Assembly: GCA_024278835.1 (NCBI GenBank) | Contig: JAJRSK010000050.1 | Location: forward strand, 1-46,663 | Origin: Campylobacterales bacterium | GTDB lineage: Bacteria > Campylobacterota > Campylobacteria > Campylobacterales > QNZT01 | Reading direction: 5' to 3' | Length of the DNA: 46,663 nt | Shown: positions 11,014 to 20,208 of the stretch, in pieces | Numbering within the stretch: the stretch's first letter is position 1 | How the letters are laid out: every line of letters starts with the position of its first letter | Translations under genes and position numbers: made by a program | The notes under the pieces: generated by a model | Database searches by the model: none | What the model was told of the DNA's origin: nothing | The model's input: only the letters and a program-made list of their open reading frames with translations

Positions 11014-11671
11014 AAATAGCTCCACCATCTATAAAATATTGTTTATAATCTATACCAAGTGTTTGGGGTATTCTATGTGTGGCTATGATAACTGTACTGC
11101 CTATATGCTGTCTGACATTTTTAAGTAAATCCCAGATAACGGTGCTTGAATATTCATCCAAGTTTCCGGTAGGTTCATCTGCAATGATGAGTAGAGGATT
11201 GTGCGCCAAGGCTCTTGCCATCGCGACACGCTGCTGTTCTCCACCACTTAGTTCTAGTGGATACTTGTCTGCTTTTAGTGGTAATTTGACATGTTTTAAA
11301 AGTTTTTGTGCTTGGGCTTGGCAGACTTGCTTTGAATATCCCGCTATCATGAGAGGCAACATCACATTTTTTTCTACTGTCCATTCGTTGATGAGTTTAT
11401 AGTCTTGAAAAATGACACCGATGTGTTTTCTTAGGAGTGCTTTTTTCTGTTTGTTGATATCATGCAGTGCAAAGCCAGCGACATTAAGTTCTCCACTTTG
11501 TACAGCTAATTCTCCATAAAGGGATTTTAAAAAAGTAGATTTGCCACTACCACTTTTTCCTGTTAAGAAGACAAAATCATTTTTTTTAACAGTAAGATTA
11601 GTGTTTTTAATGATAGGTTCACTTTTATTATAAGAGAGGGACAATTCTCTGGCTTGGATAATATTATGCAT
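11000..11671 (-). CDS. ftsE: Cell division ATP-binding protein FtsE
   Basis: ABC ATPase partner of FtsX. Walker A LTGKSGSGKSTFLKS is at about residues 35-49, the Q-loop VIFQDYKLI near 87, the signature LSGGEQQRVAMARALA at about 142-157, Walker B LLIIADEPTGNLDE near 162-175, and the switch His in IIATHR. The EPTGNLD form is typical of FtsE/LolD/MacB ATPases, and adjacency to ftsX settles the assignment. The length of 223 residues is usual. The start overlaps the end of trmB by eight bases. Confidence 0.94.
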   Translation of the reverse strand: MHNIIQARELSLSYNKSEPIIKNTNLTVKKNDFVFLTGKSGSGKSTFLKSLYGELAVQSGELNVAGFALHDINKQKKALLRKHIGVIFQDYKLINEWTVEKNVMLPLMIAGYSKQVCQAQAQKLLKHVKLPLKADKYPLELSGGEQQRVAMARALAHNPLLIIADEPTGNLDEYSSTVIWDLLKNVRQHIGSTVIIATHRIPQTLGIDYKQYFIDGGAIYEVN

Positions 11672-12839
11672 ATAAAAACTCTTCTATTTTTTTATGTGAT
11701 TTAAGGTTTTGCTTTATTGGCAGTGCCTCATATGGAAAATATTGTATCTTATTATCATTAAATATAAGATACTTGTGTTCGCACTTTTCAAAAGCACCAA
11801 AAGAGAGTTTGATGATGCCAGAATTTTCATCTATCTCATAGAGTCTTTCAAAGTGAACAAAATAGTCATCCCCTTTAAAGACGTGAGGAGTAAATTTTGC
11901 TTTGACTTCTTTAAATGAAGGTTGTTGAGAAAAGGTGAGTTTTGTAATTTTTTCTTTCTCTTGTGATATCTCCTGGTTAGTCAGGGTGATGTCATAAATG
12001 TTTTTTTCTTGTCTCTTCCATCGGTCTTCATATTTACTAGATATGACTATCTCTTGGTTTTTTCGGATTTGTAAATCACATTGTGTGAGACTCATAAAAG
12101 TTTCATAAGAGTAGGCATAGTAGTTTTCACTGTCGGTTCTCAGTTCTAGTGTACCATCTTGTTTTAAAACACGGGTAGACTCATCGATAAAAGCAGGAGA
12201 AATAACACGACGATGGGGTTTTTTATCCCAAGGTACAGGGAAATGTACGAAGAGTTTGCCTACAGAGTTAGACGAGAGAAACTCTAAAAATATTCTTGCA
12301 TCAAAAGCGGCTAAAAGGAGGTTGTTGATGTTTTGAATCTTACACTGTTTTATCACTTGTTCGATAGAAGGCCCATGTATCTCTAAGCCAATAAACTGGA
12401 TATCAGGATTCGCCAATGCTTGGTGTAAAAGGTGTCTTCCTGAACCAAATCCTACCTCTACCCATATCTCTTTGTCTGTATGAAAGTCATGGGCAAAATA
12501 AGAGATTTTTTTAAGATAGGCATCACTTTTTTCCAAGTGTTGGGTCTCTTTTTTACTCTCTATATTTGAAAATGTAAGCTCAAGGTTGTGAAGTGTTTGA
12601 AAGGCTTTGAGCGCATCTTTGATGATTTTGATAGGAGAGACACGGGTGAGTTTGTCATACTTTATGAGATAGTCATTTTCTCTTTCAATGATTTTTAAAA
12701 AGAAACTTTTATCTTCAAAAGTGGTATAAATTAGCTTTTCATTTATCTTTTTAGAGTCAGCGATATAATGAAAGGTATATCCATCTTGTGAGAGTGGAAA
12801 TACCTTGTAGTCTAATTTTTTAGTCTGTATATTTGGCAT
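11664..12839 (-). CDS. trmB: tRNA (guanine-N7-)-methyltransferase, long form
   Basis: Methylates G46 of tRNA using S-adenosylmethionine. The methyltransferase core starts near residue 115: WVEVGFGSGRHLLHQA is the SAM-binding loop and FIGLEIHGPSIEQV the acidic loop. HFPVPWDKKPHRRVISP, the family's most conserved segment, and LELRTDSENYY follow. At 391 residues it is far longer than E. coli TrmB (about 240), with extra N- and C-terminal regions; this extended form is usual in Campylobacterota. It starts immediately after the stop codon of the FN3 lipoprotein gene. Confidence 0.92.
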   Translation of the reverse strand: MPNIQTKKLDYKVFPLSQDGYTFHYIADSKKINEKLIYTTFEDKSFFLKIIERENDYLIKYDKLTRVSPIKIIKDALKAFQTLHNLELTFSNIESKKETQHLEKSDAYLKKISYFAHDFHTDKEIWVEVGFGSGRHLLHQALANPDIQFIGLEIHGPSIEQVIKQCKIQNINNLLLAAFDARIFLEFLSSNSVGKLFVHFPVPWDKKPHRRVISPAFIDESTRVLKQDGTLELRTDSENYYAYSYETFMSLTQCDLQIRKNQEIVISSKYEDRWKRQEKNIYDITLTNQEISQEKEKITKLTFSQQPSFKEVKAKFTPHVFKGDDYFVHFERLYEIDENSGIIKLSFGAFEKCEHKYLIFNDNKIQYFPYEALPIKQNLKSHKKIEEFLYA

Positions 12840-14144
12840 CTAAAACCATGAACTTTTTTTAGCCATGCCCTCAACTTTGAGGTTGACGGATCTTGACTGT
12901 TCGGAGACGATACCATTTTTATCCACACCGATAACATAATAAGTATAGGTAATGTCTGGCTTGATTTTGTTGTCTATAAAAGTACTTCCTTTGAAGTTAA
13001 CGATTTTAATTTTTTTTGCTTGCCAGCCATCCCAGTATTTTTTATAGATGGTGTAGGATACGGTACGAGGGTCTGTTTGAGACCATTTTAACTCTACTGT
13101 GTTGTTGACTATTTTTGCCGCTGTGATATTGGGTGCTTTTAAATACCCAAGTGTTCTACCACGCGTTGGTTTTATCTGTTTGGTGGACTCTAGCCCATCA
13201 GCATCCACTACGGTGATACGATAAAATCTTGTCGCACCATCTTGATCAAACCTATCCGTATAGTGTGTGGCTTTTGTTTTGGCGATGAGTGAGTAAAGTC
13301 CATCAGCAAAGTCACTAGCATAGACACGGTACGCTGCTTTGTCAACCGCATCGGACTCTTTCCAAATGATATCTATCTTTTTGGCGAGATTGGTTGTAGC
13401 CATCACTCCGATGATAGGGGCAGGTAAAAGTTTGGAAGTGCCCATTACAACTTTGCTAGGCTTTGAAAAAACGCCATCTGCTGTTTTTGCTGAGATTCTG
13501 TAGTTGTAAGAGATACCAGGCTTAACAGCGTTATCAATATACTCAACGCTTAATCGCTTATCAACTGTTGCGATAGTTTCCCATTTTTTAGAAGAGGCGT
13601 CTGCTTTTTGGATAACATACGCAGATACTCTCAAATCTGGATGAATCCTCCATAAGATTTTTATCCTATTTGGCAAGCCCGATACAGCGGTGACGAAAGG
13701 AACAGCTTCTATCTTTTTGTTGGTTTGGGGTACATTGATGGGTGTGGGAAGTGAGACTCTGCCATCGCTTGTGTAGGCTGATACTAGGTATCTATTGTAA
13801 ACGGATTGATTTAAGTTTTCATCGGTGTAGTGTGAAACATAGGGGTCGCTGATAACTTGAATAAGTTTAAATCCACCTTTGCCATCATTGCGTAGGATTC
13901 TATAGCCTACGATTTGTCTATCTCTGATTGGTTTCCATTCTAGGGCTACTTGTGAGAGTGATGACATGATTTTCACGTTTTCTACACGTGGTAAATTTCT
14001 ATCTAAACTCTTTTTACTCAGATCAAATGCAGGGATATTTAAATCCGGCATCTCTAAGCTTGGTAAATTGAAGTTTTTTCCTTCGCACCCACTAAATAAT
14101 GTGATTAAAATGCCCGATAATATAGTCGCGATTGATTTTTTCAT
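12840..14144 (-). CDS. Lipoprotein with four fibronectin type III domains
   Basis: The start at 14144 is chosen because AGGAGGAAATTG precedes it and it begins a lipoprotein signal (MKKSIATILSGILITLFSGC, lipobox Cys at residue 20). Four FN3 repeats of about 95 residues follow (about 50-145, 147-240, 242-335 and 340-430), each with the Trp of strand B (LEWKP, ILWRI, IIWKE, LKWSQ) and the Tyr corner (YNRYLV, YNYRIS, FYRITV, YTYYVI). The protein should sit in the outer membrane or periplasm as a binding or scaffold protein; no enzymatic domain is seen. It overlaps the rluD-like gene by 53 bases. Confidence 0.85.
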   Translation of the reverse strand: MKKSIATILSGILITLFSGCEGKNFNLPSLEMPDLNIPAFDLSKKSLDRNLPRVENVKIMSSLSQVALEWKPIRDRQIVGYRILRNDGKGGFKLIQVISDPYVSHYTDENLNQSVYNRYLVSAYTSDGRVSLPTPINVPQTNKKIEAVPFVTAVSGLPNRIKILWRIHPDLRVSAYVIQKADASSKKWETIATVDKRLSVEYIDNAVKPGISYNYRISAKTADGVFSKPSKVVMGTSKLLPAPIIGVMATTNLAKKIDIIWKESDAVDKAAYRVYASDFADGLYSLIAKTKATHYTDRFDQDGATRFYRITVVDADGLESTKQIKPTRGRTLGYLKAPNITAAKIVNNTVELKWSQTDPRTVSYTIYKKYWDGWQAKKIKIVNFKGSTFIDNKIKPDITYTYYVIGVDKNGIVSEQSRSVNLKVEGMAKKSSWF

Positions 14145-15048
14145 CAATTTCCTCCTGGTTAAATTCGTCTTGTAAAATTCTTTCAAAGTCCTTAAAAAGT
14201 GGGGCTTCCTTGATGATAAGCTCTCCTGTTCTTGGATGATGAAAATAGAGTATTCTTGCGTGTAACATGACTCTTGGGATAGTATCTTTTTTGCTCTTAA
14301 AGCCATATAGTTTATCTGCCAATATATGACGAGAGAGTGACTCTAGATGGACTCTGATTTGATGCGTCCTGCCCGTAAAAAGCTTAGCAGAAATGAGTTC
14401 ATGACCTGTCTTTTCAGAGAGTGCAAGTTTGACAAAAGCACTTTTTGACTCTCGACCATTTTCTTTAACAGCCATTTTGATACGATGTTTGTTGTGTCTG
14501 CCGATAGGCTTATCCACTATCATATCTTCTTTAAGTGGCAAGTCAATGAGTGCTAAGTAGTAACGTCCCATGGTTCTCTCTTCTAACTGTTTTGACAGAG
14601 ATTGGTGTGCTTCATTGTTTTTGGCGATGATGATGGCACCTGACGTCTCTTTATCGATGCGGTGTACGATACCGTTTCTCTCTTCTCCGCTGATGGTGGA
14701 GAGAGTGATACCTCTGTGTTTGAGCCAGTCAACGAGGGTGGGTTCTTTGACAGAAGCGGCTGGATGGACGATGAGATAAGGCGGTTTGTTAAGCACCAAA
14801 ACATCTTCGTCTTCATAAATAACTTCGATATCAAAGTCTATCTCTTCTGGGGTAGAGGCTTCCATCTTGGGAAACTCTAGCACTATCTCTTCACCGCCTT
14901 TTAGTTTCAGACCTGATTTATGTGTCTGTTTACCATCGACAGTGACACCGACCTCTTTGATGAAGTGTTCGACTTGGTTTCTAGGTTGTTTGAGTGCTTT
15001 TTGGAGGGTTTTATCTAAGCGCGCAACTTTTTGTGCTATAATCCTCAT
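14092..15048 (-). CDS. RluD-family 23S rRNA pseudouridine synthase
   Basis: Isomerises specific uridines in 23S rRNA. An S4 RNA-binding domain at about residues 10-70 (ARLDKTLQKALKQPRNQVEH) is followed by the PseudoU_synth_2 catalytic domain. The catalytic motif is GIVHRIDKETSGAIIIAKN with the active-site Asp in HRIDKETSG near residue 130; GRTHQIRVHL near 227 is the second signature. At 318 residues it fits RluD/RluC/RluA-type enzymes. RluD is most likely from the S4 domain, but target positions cannot be assigned. Divergent from rodA, with only 35 bases between the starts. Confidence 0.9.
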   Translation of the reverse strand: MRIIAQKVARLDKTLQKALKQPRNQVEHFIKEVGVTVDGKQTHKSGLKLKGGEEIVLEFPKMEASTPEEIDFDIEVIYEDEDVLVLNKPPYLIVHPAASVKEPTLVDWLKHRGITLSTISGEERNGIVHRIDKETSGAIIIAKNNEAHQSLSKQLEERTMGRYYLALIDLPLKEDMIVDKPIGRHNKHRIKMAVKENGRESKSAFVKLALSEKTGHELISAKLFTGRTHQIRVHLESLSRHILADKLYGFKSKKDTIPRVMLHARILYFHHPRTGELIIKEAPLFKDFERILQDEFNQEEIDEKINRDYIIGHFNHII

Positions 15049-15083
15049 AAATTTATATCCTTCGATAGGGATAAAGGGCTTTT

Positions 15084-16199
15084 TTGTTTCAGGTAGATAG
15101 ACGTATTTTTACTCATTTTGATTATATTGTTCCTATTTTGATTTTACCGATTATTGGAATCTCGTTTTTCTTGATATATGAATTATATCCAGTCTTGGCA
15201 AATAAACAGTTAATCTACTTTTTAACGGCATTTATAGTCTTTACCTTTTTCTTTTTTTTCCCGATGAGAAAATTTTCATGGCTGATTCCTTTTTTCTACT
15301 GGAGCAATGTTATTTTGCTGTTAAGTGTGAAATTTTTTGGGGTGAGTAAATTGGGGGCGCAGAGGTGGCTTGAGATACCATTTGTGAATTTTACTCTCCA
15401 ACCCTCAGAACTGATGAAACCAGCCATGATACTGATGCTGGCATATCTCATCAAAAGCACTCCTCCCGATTCTGATAAAGGGTACGGCTTAGTGGACTTT
15501 TTAAAATTAAGTCTCTACATCATGATACCATTTTTGCTGATTCTTAAACAACCAGATTTAGGTACCGCACTAATACTTTTTTTTATAGGATATGGAATCC
15601 TTTTTATCATCGGAGTTAATTATAAAGTTTGGTTGGGTATTTTAGCCCTGATAGCCCTTGCTGCGCCATTGGTATATACCAACTTGCAAGATTATCAGAA
15701 AAAGAGAATTAGTGATTTTTTAGCAGAAAAACCAAGTTATCATGTGAGACAATCCATCATAGCTATTGGTTCGGGTGGAATTTCGGGTAAAAGTGAGGGA
15801 GATGCGACACAGTCACATATGAAGTTTTTGCCCATCGCTACAAGTGACTTTATCTTTGCTTTTTATATGGAGCGTTTTGGATTTTGGGGTGGTTTGACCT
15901 TGATATCGGTCTATACTATGTTGATAGTACATTTTTTGTTGATTACCTTGTATATGAAGGGAGATTATTTTACCCAAGTGCTCTCTTCTTCCTTGGCTCT
16001 GATGTTTTTTCTTTACACAGGTGTCAATATCGCAATGACAATTGGTTATGCGCCCGTGGTAGGACTCCCTCTGCCACTCTTTTCCTATGGAGGGAGTAGT
16101 TTTATCACTTTTATCATCCTTATAGCTATCTTTGAAAACCTTGTAGCATTTAGATTTAACAAATTTAATGATGCTAGCACTTATAAAAGTGTAGATTAA
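15084..16199 (+). CDS. rodA: Rod shape-determining SEDS glycosyltransferase RodA
   Basis: SEDS-family peptidoglycan polymerase working with a class B PBP in cell elongation. About ten membrane helices are visible. Family signatures include GAQRWLEIPFVNFTLQPSE near residue 90, the catalytic Asp region LKQPDLGTAL, FLPIATSDFIFAFYMER near 250, and the C-terminal PVVGLPLPLFSYGGSS. RodA is preferred over FtsW because of the QPDLGTA and ATSDFIFA segments and the non-division context. The start is TTG at 15084 with AAGGG six bases upstream; no ATG is available before the first helix. Confidence 0.92.
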   Translation: MFQVDRRIFTHFDYIVPILILPIIGISFFLIYELYPVLANKQLIYFLTAFIVFTFFFFFPMRKFSWLIPFFYWSNVILLLSVKFFGVSKLGAQRWLEIPFVNFTLQPSELMKPAMILMLAYLIKSTPPDSDKGYGLVDFLKLSLYIMIPFLLILKQPDLGTALILFFIGYGILFIIGVNYKVWLGILALIALAAPLVYTNLQDYQKKRISDFLAEKPSYHVRQSIIAIGSGGISGKSEGDATQSHMKFLPIATSDFIFAFYMERFGFWGGLTLISVYTMLIVHFLLITLYMKGDYFTQVLSSSLALMFFLYTGVNIAMTIGYAPVVGLPLPLFSYGGSSFITFIILIAIFENLVAFRFNKFNDASTYKSVD

Positions 16200-16233
16200 G
16201 GATAGATTAGATAAGATTCCTCCTCCAATTTGA

Positions 16234-16310
16234 GGGTCTGTAGCTCAGTTGGTTAGAGCACTCGGCTCATAACCGAGTGGTCGGGAGTTCGAGTCTCCCC
16301 GGACCCACCA
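16234..16310 (+). tRNA. tRNA with CAU anticodon (tRNA-Met, elongator type)
   Basis: A complete cloverleaf can be folded: acceptor GGGTCTG/CGGACCC (one G-T pair), D arm with TAGCTCAGTTGGTTAGAGCA, anticodon arm CTCGG-CTCATAA-CCGAG with anticodon CAT, T arm GGGAG-TTCGAGT-CTCCC, and an encoded CCA tail at 16308-16310. The first acceptor pair is G-C, so it is not an initiator tRNA. Elongator Met is most likely; tRNA-Ile with lysidine-modified CAU cannot be excluded by eye. Confidence 0.95.
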
Positions 16311-16493
16311 CCTAATCCCCACCATATTGTGCCCAAAACAGGGAATTCTTCAAATAGTTTTTAACATAATTTATCCAAAAATAAAGCTCTTTTTTTTCCT
16401 ATATCTCGTTCAAGTAATTTAGCTTGATATATAGTTTATGTTATAATTTTTGTATTATGCAAGAGGTAGCAAAACCGTAAAAGGATTCCCATT

Positions 16494-17204
16494 ATGCACC
16501 ATCACGCCTTACTCTCTAAATTCAAAAATTTAAACCTCCTTTATGTAGAAGATGACCCTTTGGTTCGTCATGAAATTTTTGAGTTTTTAAAACGCTATTT
16601 TGCTTTGGTGCATGAGAGTTCTTCTGCTGAAGAGGCAATGGTTATTTTTAAAAAAAGTAGACCCCATATCATGTTGGTTGATATAAATCTTCCTGGAGAG
16701 AGTGGATTGAGCTTGGCTACGAAAATTCGTAAAAATCATCATGATGTTCGGATTATTGTTTCTACTGCTTACACAAATAAAGAATTTTTACTTCTTTCTA
16801 TTGAGCTAGAGTTAACACGTTATTTGGTGAAGCCAGTTACGGGAGAGAAGCTTTTAGAAGCCCTGGAAAAAGCTGCTGATGAATATCTTTTAATAGCGCA
16901 AAAAGAGGATCGTGTTGCCTTAGGTGATGGGTTTTATTTTGATAAAAAGCAGAGAATACTGAGACAAAATAATCAAGCGGTCATACTTAGACCTAAAGAG
17001 ATGCAACTTTTGGAGTATTTTATGCTACACCCTAAAGAGATCATCTCTTATGATATTTTAGAGTACGATATATGGGAAAACAGCCTTATGAGTCACGATG
17101 CAATTCGTTCTCAGATTCGTAATATACGAAAAAAGACCCACCATAAAATTATTGAAAACATTAATGGTATTGGTTATCGGCTATACGGCAAGGAAGAGAA
17201 ATGA
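16494..17204 (+). CDS. Response regulator, OmpR/PhoB family
   Basis: A 236-residue two-component DNA-binding regulator. The receiver domain covers about residues 12-130: acidic pair EDD at YVEDDPL, phosphoacceptor D63 in MLVDINLPG, the Thr/Ser of IIVSTAY, and K in YLVKPVTG. A C-terminal winged helix (about 140-235) ends RSQIRNIRKKTHHKIIENINGIGYRL, a classical OmpR recognition helix and wing. AAAGGA lies 8 bases before the ATG, and a TATAAT-like box is at 16442-16447. It overlaps the histidine kinase gene by four bases, so the two form a pair. The signal and targets are unknown. Confidence 0.92.
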   Translation: MHHHALLSKFKNLNLLYVEDDPLVRHEIFEFLKRYFALVHESSSAEEAMVIFKKSRPHIMLVDINLPGESGLSLATKIRKNHHDVRIIVSTAYTNKEFLLLSIELELTRYLVKPVTGEKLLEALEKAADEYLLIAQKEDRVALGDGFYFDKKQRILRQNNQAVILRPKEMQLLEYFMLHPKEIISYDILEYDIWENSLMSHDAIRSQIRNIRKKTHHKIIENINGIGYRLYGKEEK

Positions 17205-19069
17205 ACCGTTTATCCTCTATTGCACGAAGAGATGGTTTTACCTTATCCACGGATACCAGTATTTTTGAAGCGATGGAGTCTATGCTTAAAAATGCTACAG
17301 GGACAGTAGTACTGCTACATGGGAAAAAACCTGTAGGCATTGTTACTGAGAGTCTGTTAATAGAGCAAATCGCAAAAGGTATGAGCTTAAACTTAACCAT
17401 TGAGACTTTGGCAAAGAAGGAATTGATTACTATAAATAAAGAGGATTCGGTAGCTGCTGCTTTTGATTTGCTTGTGACCAATAATATACGTAGACTCATT
17501 ATGGTAGATAAAAATAGAGATTTTTATGGGGTGATACTTCAAGAGGATTTATTTGATTTGTTGGAAGAGGATGTCTACAAAATTGACTTGAAAGTCAAGG
17601 ATTTACTCTCTACTTTTAGCGTTAATATTATTGCTATCTCTGATCAAAGTAGTATTCAAGATGCTTCACTTTTGATGTACCAAAAAAATATTAGTTCAGT
17701 GCTTATAAACAATGCACATGAAGAAGCTATCGGAATTGTTACTGAAAAAGATATTCTCACTGTGGGGTATAAATCTATAGATATACACCAAAATATCAAA
17801 CTTCTTATGTCTTCTCCTGTTTTAAGTGTGGATGAAGAGGATACAGTCTTTAGTATGATTGAAATGATGAAGGGGCATAACATTCGCCGTATATTAGTTA
17901 AAAATAGAAAAAATCAAACGCTTGGACTCCTGAGTAATAAAGATATTTTTCACTACATAAAAGGCAATGTCTCTCGGATATTGGAGATTAAGCTGCGTCA
18001 TGCCAAAGAGATTATGAACATTCTTCCCCAAGCTATTATAGAGATTTTTGATCATGATGCCAAACAGAAAATTCACTGGATGAATCATCAAGCAAAACAG
18101 CTCTTTACAGAGAAGTTTTTGAACCGCTCACCAGAAGAACTTATGGGAGAGTTCGCTTGGAAAAAGCTATATGAAAGTCTTCATAAAAAAGGGATTGTTC
18201 AAAAAGTAGTTATTTTAATTCACCAAAAAAGTTTTGAATTTTCAGGCACTATCTCTAAAGATAGTAACAATAACTATATCAAACTCATTGCACAAGATAT
18301 TACAAAGCATGAAACAATTAAACAACAGTTACAAGAGGAGATAGCCCAAGAGAGTAAGCTAAGACAAGAGAATGAGTATCTAATGATGCAACAATCACGC
18401 ATGGCATCTATGGGTGAGATGGTAGGACATATCGCACATCAATGGAGACAACCTTTGGCGCAACTAGGTGGCATATTTATGAATCTTCAATCCTCCTATC
18501 TTTTTGGAGAACTTGATAAAAATTATTTAGAAGAGAAGATAGAACAAGGAAATAGTCTCATTACTTACATGTCTGAAACTATTGATGATTTTCACCTCTT
18601 CTTTTCTCCTCAGCAGACACAAAAAACTTTTGATTTGGTTGTCTATTTAAAACAGGCAGTAAGTATCGTAAAGGCTTCACTTAACTATCATCACATTGAA
18701 GTGGTTATCGAAGGAGAGGAGAATGAATTTTTTTCCTTAGGCTTACCCAATGAATTCGCTCAATCTATCTTAAACCTACTCAATAACGCGCGTGATTCTC
18801 TTAGTAAAACCAATGAGCTAAAAAAAGAGATTCGGATTTTATTTAAAAAAGAGGAGACCCAGATAATGATTCTCTTTTGTGACAATGGAGAGGGGATTTC
18901 TAAGCATATCCTAGCGCATATCTTTGAGCCTTTTGTTACAGGAAAATCAGAAAATGAGGGTTGGGGTGCAGGGCTATATATCACCCGACTTATCATAGAA
19001 CAGAAAATGGGTGGGACTATCGAAGCATACAATTTAGAAAAAGGTGCTTGTTTCAAAATTTTATTGTAA
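17201..19069 (+). CDS. Histidine kinase with four CBS domains
   Basis: Cognate kinase of the preceding response regulator. Two Bateman modules (four CBS domains, about residues 10-250) occupy the N-terminus, followed by a PAS-like segment (about 270-385), a short coiled coil, the dimerisation H-box GHIAHQWRQPLAQLGG with phosphoacceptor His413, and an HATPase domain with N-box (ILNLLNNARDSL), G1 DNGEGIS, F-box FEPFVTGK and G2 GWGAGLYITR. No membrane helix is visible, so it is cytoplasmic. CBS pairs often bind adenosine nucleotides or similar ligands, so an energy or nucleotide signal is plausible but not shown. The G2 box reads GAGLYI rather than the usual GLGLYI. Confidence 0.9.
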   Translation: MNRLSSIARRDGFTLSTDTSIFEAMESMLKNATGTVVLLHGKKPVGIVTESLLIEQIAKGMSLNLTIETLAKKELITINKEDSVAAAFDLLVTNNIRRLIMVDKNRDFYGVILQEDLFDLLEEDVYKIDLKVKDLLSTFSVNIIAISDQSSIQDASLLMYQKNISSVLINNAHEEAIGIVTEKDILTVGYKSIDIHQNIKLLMSSPVLSVDEEDTVFSMIEMMKGHNIRRILVKNRKNQTLGLLSNKDIFHYIKGNVSRILEIKLRHAKEIMNILPQAIIEIFDHDAKQKIHWMNHQAKQLFTEKFLNRSPEELMGEFAWKKLYESLHKKGIVQKVVILIHQKSFEFSGTISKDSNNNYIKLIAQDITKHETIKQQLQEEIAQESKLRQENEYLMMQQSRMASMGEMVGHIAHQWRQPLAQLGGIFMNLQSSYLFGELDKNYLEEKIEQGNSLITYMSETIDDFHLFFSPQQTQKTFDLVVYLKQAVSIVKASLNYHHIEVVIEGEENEFFSLGLPNEFAQSILNLLNNARDSLSKTNELKKEIRILFKKEETQIMILFCDNGEGISKHILAHIFEPFVTGKSENEGWGAGLYITRLIIEQKMGGTIEAYNLEKGACFKILL

Positions 19070-19109
19070 ATTTCACTCATCTTACATTTCTCTTGGTTAT
19101 CATTGCCCT

Positions 19110-19988
19110 ATGAAAAAGAAAATTGAACAAGTTAAAATTTTACTTGATGCGCTTCCCTATATTAAAAAATATGCTGGTGATATTTTTGTAATTAAATATG
19201 GTGGTTCAGCCCAAATTGACCCAATACTAAAAGCACAAGTAGCAGAAGATATATTGCTTATGCAACTGGTGGGTATTAAAGTTGTTATTGTTCATGGTGG
19301 AGGCAATAAAATCTCCTCTTTTCTCAATAAACTCCATATCAAGAGTACCTTTGTTGATGGGCTCCGTGTGACTGATGCAGAGACTATGGAGATAGTAGAA
19401 ATGGTACTTTCTGGAAATGTCAATAAAGAGATTACCACGCTTATCAACCAACACGGGGGAAATGCTTTAGGAATTTCTGGGAAAGATGCCAACTTACTTA
19501 TGGCTACCCCTATTGATTTTGAAAAGTATGGTTATGTAGGAGAGATTCGTTTAGTAAATGTAGAAGTAGTTAAAAAAATCTTAGATGAAAAATTGATTCC
19601 AGTTATCGCACCAATTGCTTCAGATAATGGTACTAACTCATCTTTAGGTTATAACATCAATGCTGATTTTGCAGCAAGTCAAATAGCCATTGCATTAAAA
19701 GCAAGAAAAATTATATTTATGACCGATACCCCTGGTGTGATGGATAATAGTAAAAATATCATCTCAACGCTAAATCTTCAAGAGGCTGAAGCGTTAAAGA
19801 AAAGTGGCGTTATATCTGGAGGTATGATTCCCAAAGTTGACGCTTGTATGGAAGCTATCAAGGGTGGTGTTTTAAAGTCACACATCATTGATGGTCGTGT
19901 TGAACATGCCATTTTACTTGAAACCTTTACTAGTGAGGGAGTTGGTACAGTCATTAAGGGCATCTCTAAAATAAAAAAGGGAGCATAA
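19110..19988 (+). CDS. argB: Acetylglutamate kinase
   Basis: Phosphorylates N-acetyl-L-glutamate, the second step of arginine biosynthesis. The start at 19110 (MKKKIEQVKILLDALPYIKK) matches the family N-terminus; the frame is open further upstream but unrelated. VIKYGGSAQ, VIVHGGGNKISSFL, FVDGLRVTDAETMEIVEMVL, and the C-terminal GGMIPKVDACMEAIKGGV are diagnostic. At 292 residues it has the usual length. The small gene after it begins with no gap, and arginine kinase follows, so one transcript is likely. Eighteen bases of its 3' end (19954-19971) recur exactly after the arginine kinase gene. Confidence 0.96.
   Translation: MKKKIEQVKILLDALPYIKKYAGDIFVIKYGGSAQIDPILKAQVAEDILLMQLVGIKVVIVHGGGNKISSFLNKLHIKSTFVDGLRVTDAETMEIVEMVLSGNVNKEITTLINQHGGNALGISGKDANLLMATPIDFEKYGYVGEIRLVNVEVVKKILDEKLIPVIAPIASDNGTNSSLGYNINADFAASQIAIALKARKIIFMTDTPGVMDNSKNIISTLNLQEAEALKKSGVISGGMIPKVDACMEAIKGGVLKSHIIDGRVEHAILLETFTSEGVGTVIKGISKIKKGA
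19954..19971 (+). repeat. 18-bp direct repeat, copy 1 (inside argB 3' end)
   Basis: TTAAGGGCATCTCTAAAA, inside the codons for the argB C-terminus (KGISK). An exact second copy lies at 21299-21316, after the arginine kinase stop. The two copies bracket the small gene and arginine kinase, a 1,345-base repeat period. Confidence 0.85.
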
Positions 19989-20207
19989 TTGGATAAAAAT
20001 AGACAAGAGAACCTGCTAAGACAGTGTGAAGCAATTATTAAAGAGGGATTAAATAGTATGCATAATGTTGATAGAGCTTTATCCATTATCAATGATTTAG
20101 GACTCTATAATAATAAAAATTATAAAAGTTTTGAGAGCTATTGCCAAGAGAATTGGCATATCGACCATACGTATACGCACCTATATTTAAAAAAAAACAA
20201 GGATTAA
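19989..20207 (+). CDS. Small unknown protein between argB and arginine kinase
   Basis: A 72-residue protein with a TTG start directly after the argB stop, supported by GGGAG seven bases upstream. The N-terminal half is helical and polar (LRQCEAIIKEGLNSMHNVDRAL). The C-terminal half has YKSFESYCQENWHI, resembling the tFeeYCrerW-type motif seen in some phage and plasmid DNA-associated proteins; this is only a motif resemblance. No signal or membrane segment. Its tight position before the kinase (one base between stop and ATG) suggests a linked role or simply shared travel with it. I do not recognise the family. Confidence 0.6.
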   Translation: MDKNRQENLLRQCEAIIKEGLNSMHNVDRALSIINDLGLYNNKNYKSFESYCQENWHIDHTYTHLYLKKNKD

Positions 20208-20208
20208 A

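Noticed and set aside
16424-16447. TTGATA and TATAAT upstream of the response regulator as a full promoter
   Set aside because: The spacing is only 12 bases, too short for a normal -35/-10 pair; only the -10-like box is mentioned.
16737-16746. CATCATGATG and similar two-mismatch forms of the palindrome (also near 18050 and 28714)
   Set aside because: Two mismatches are expected often by chance in AT-rich DNA; they were left out of the count.
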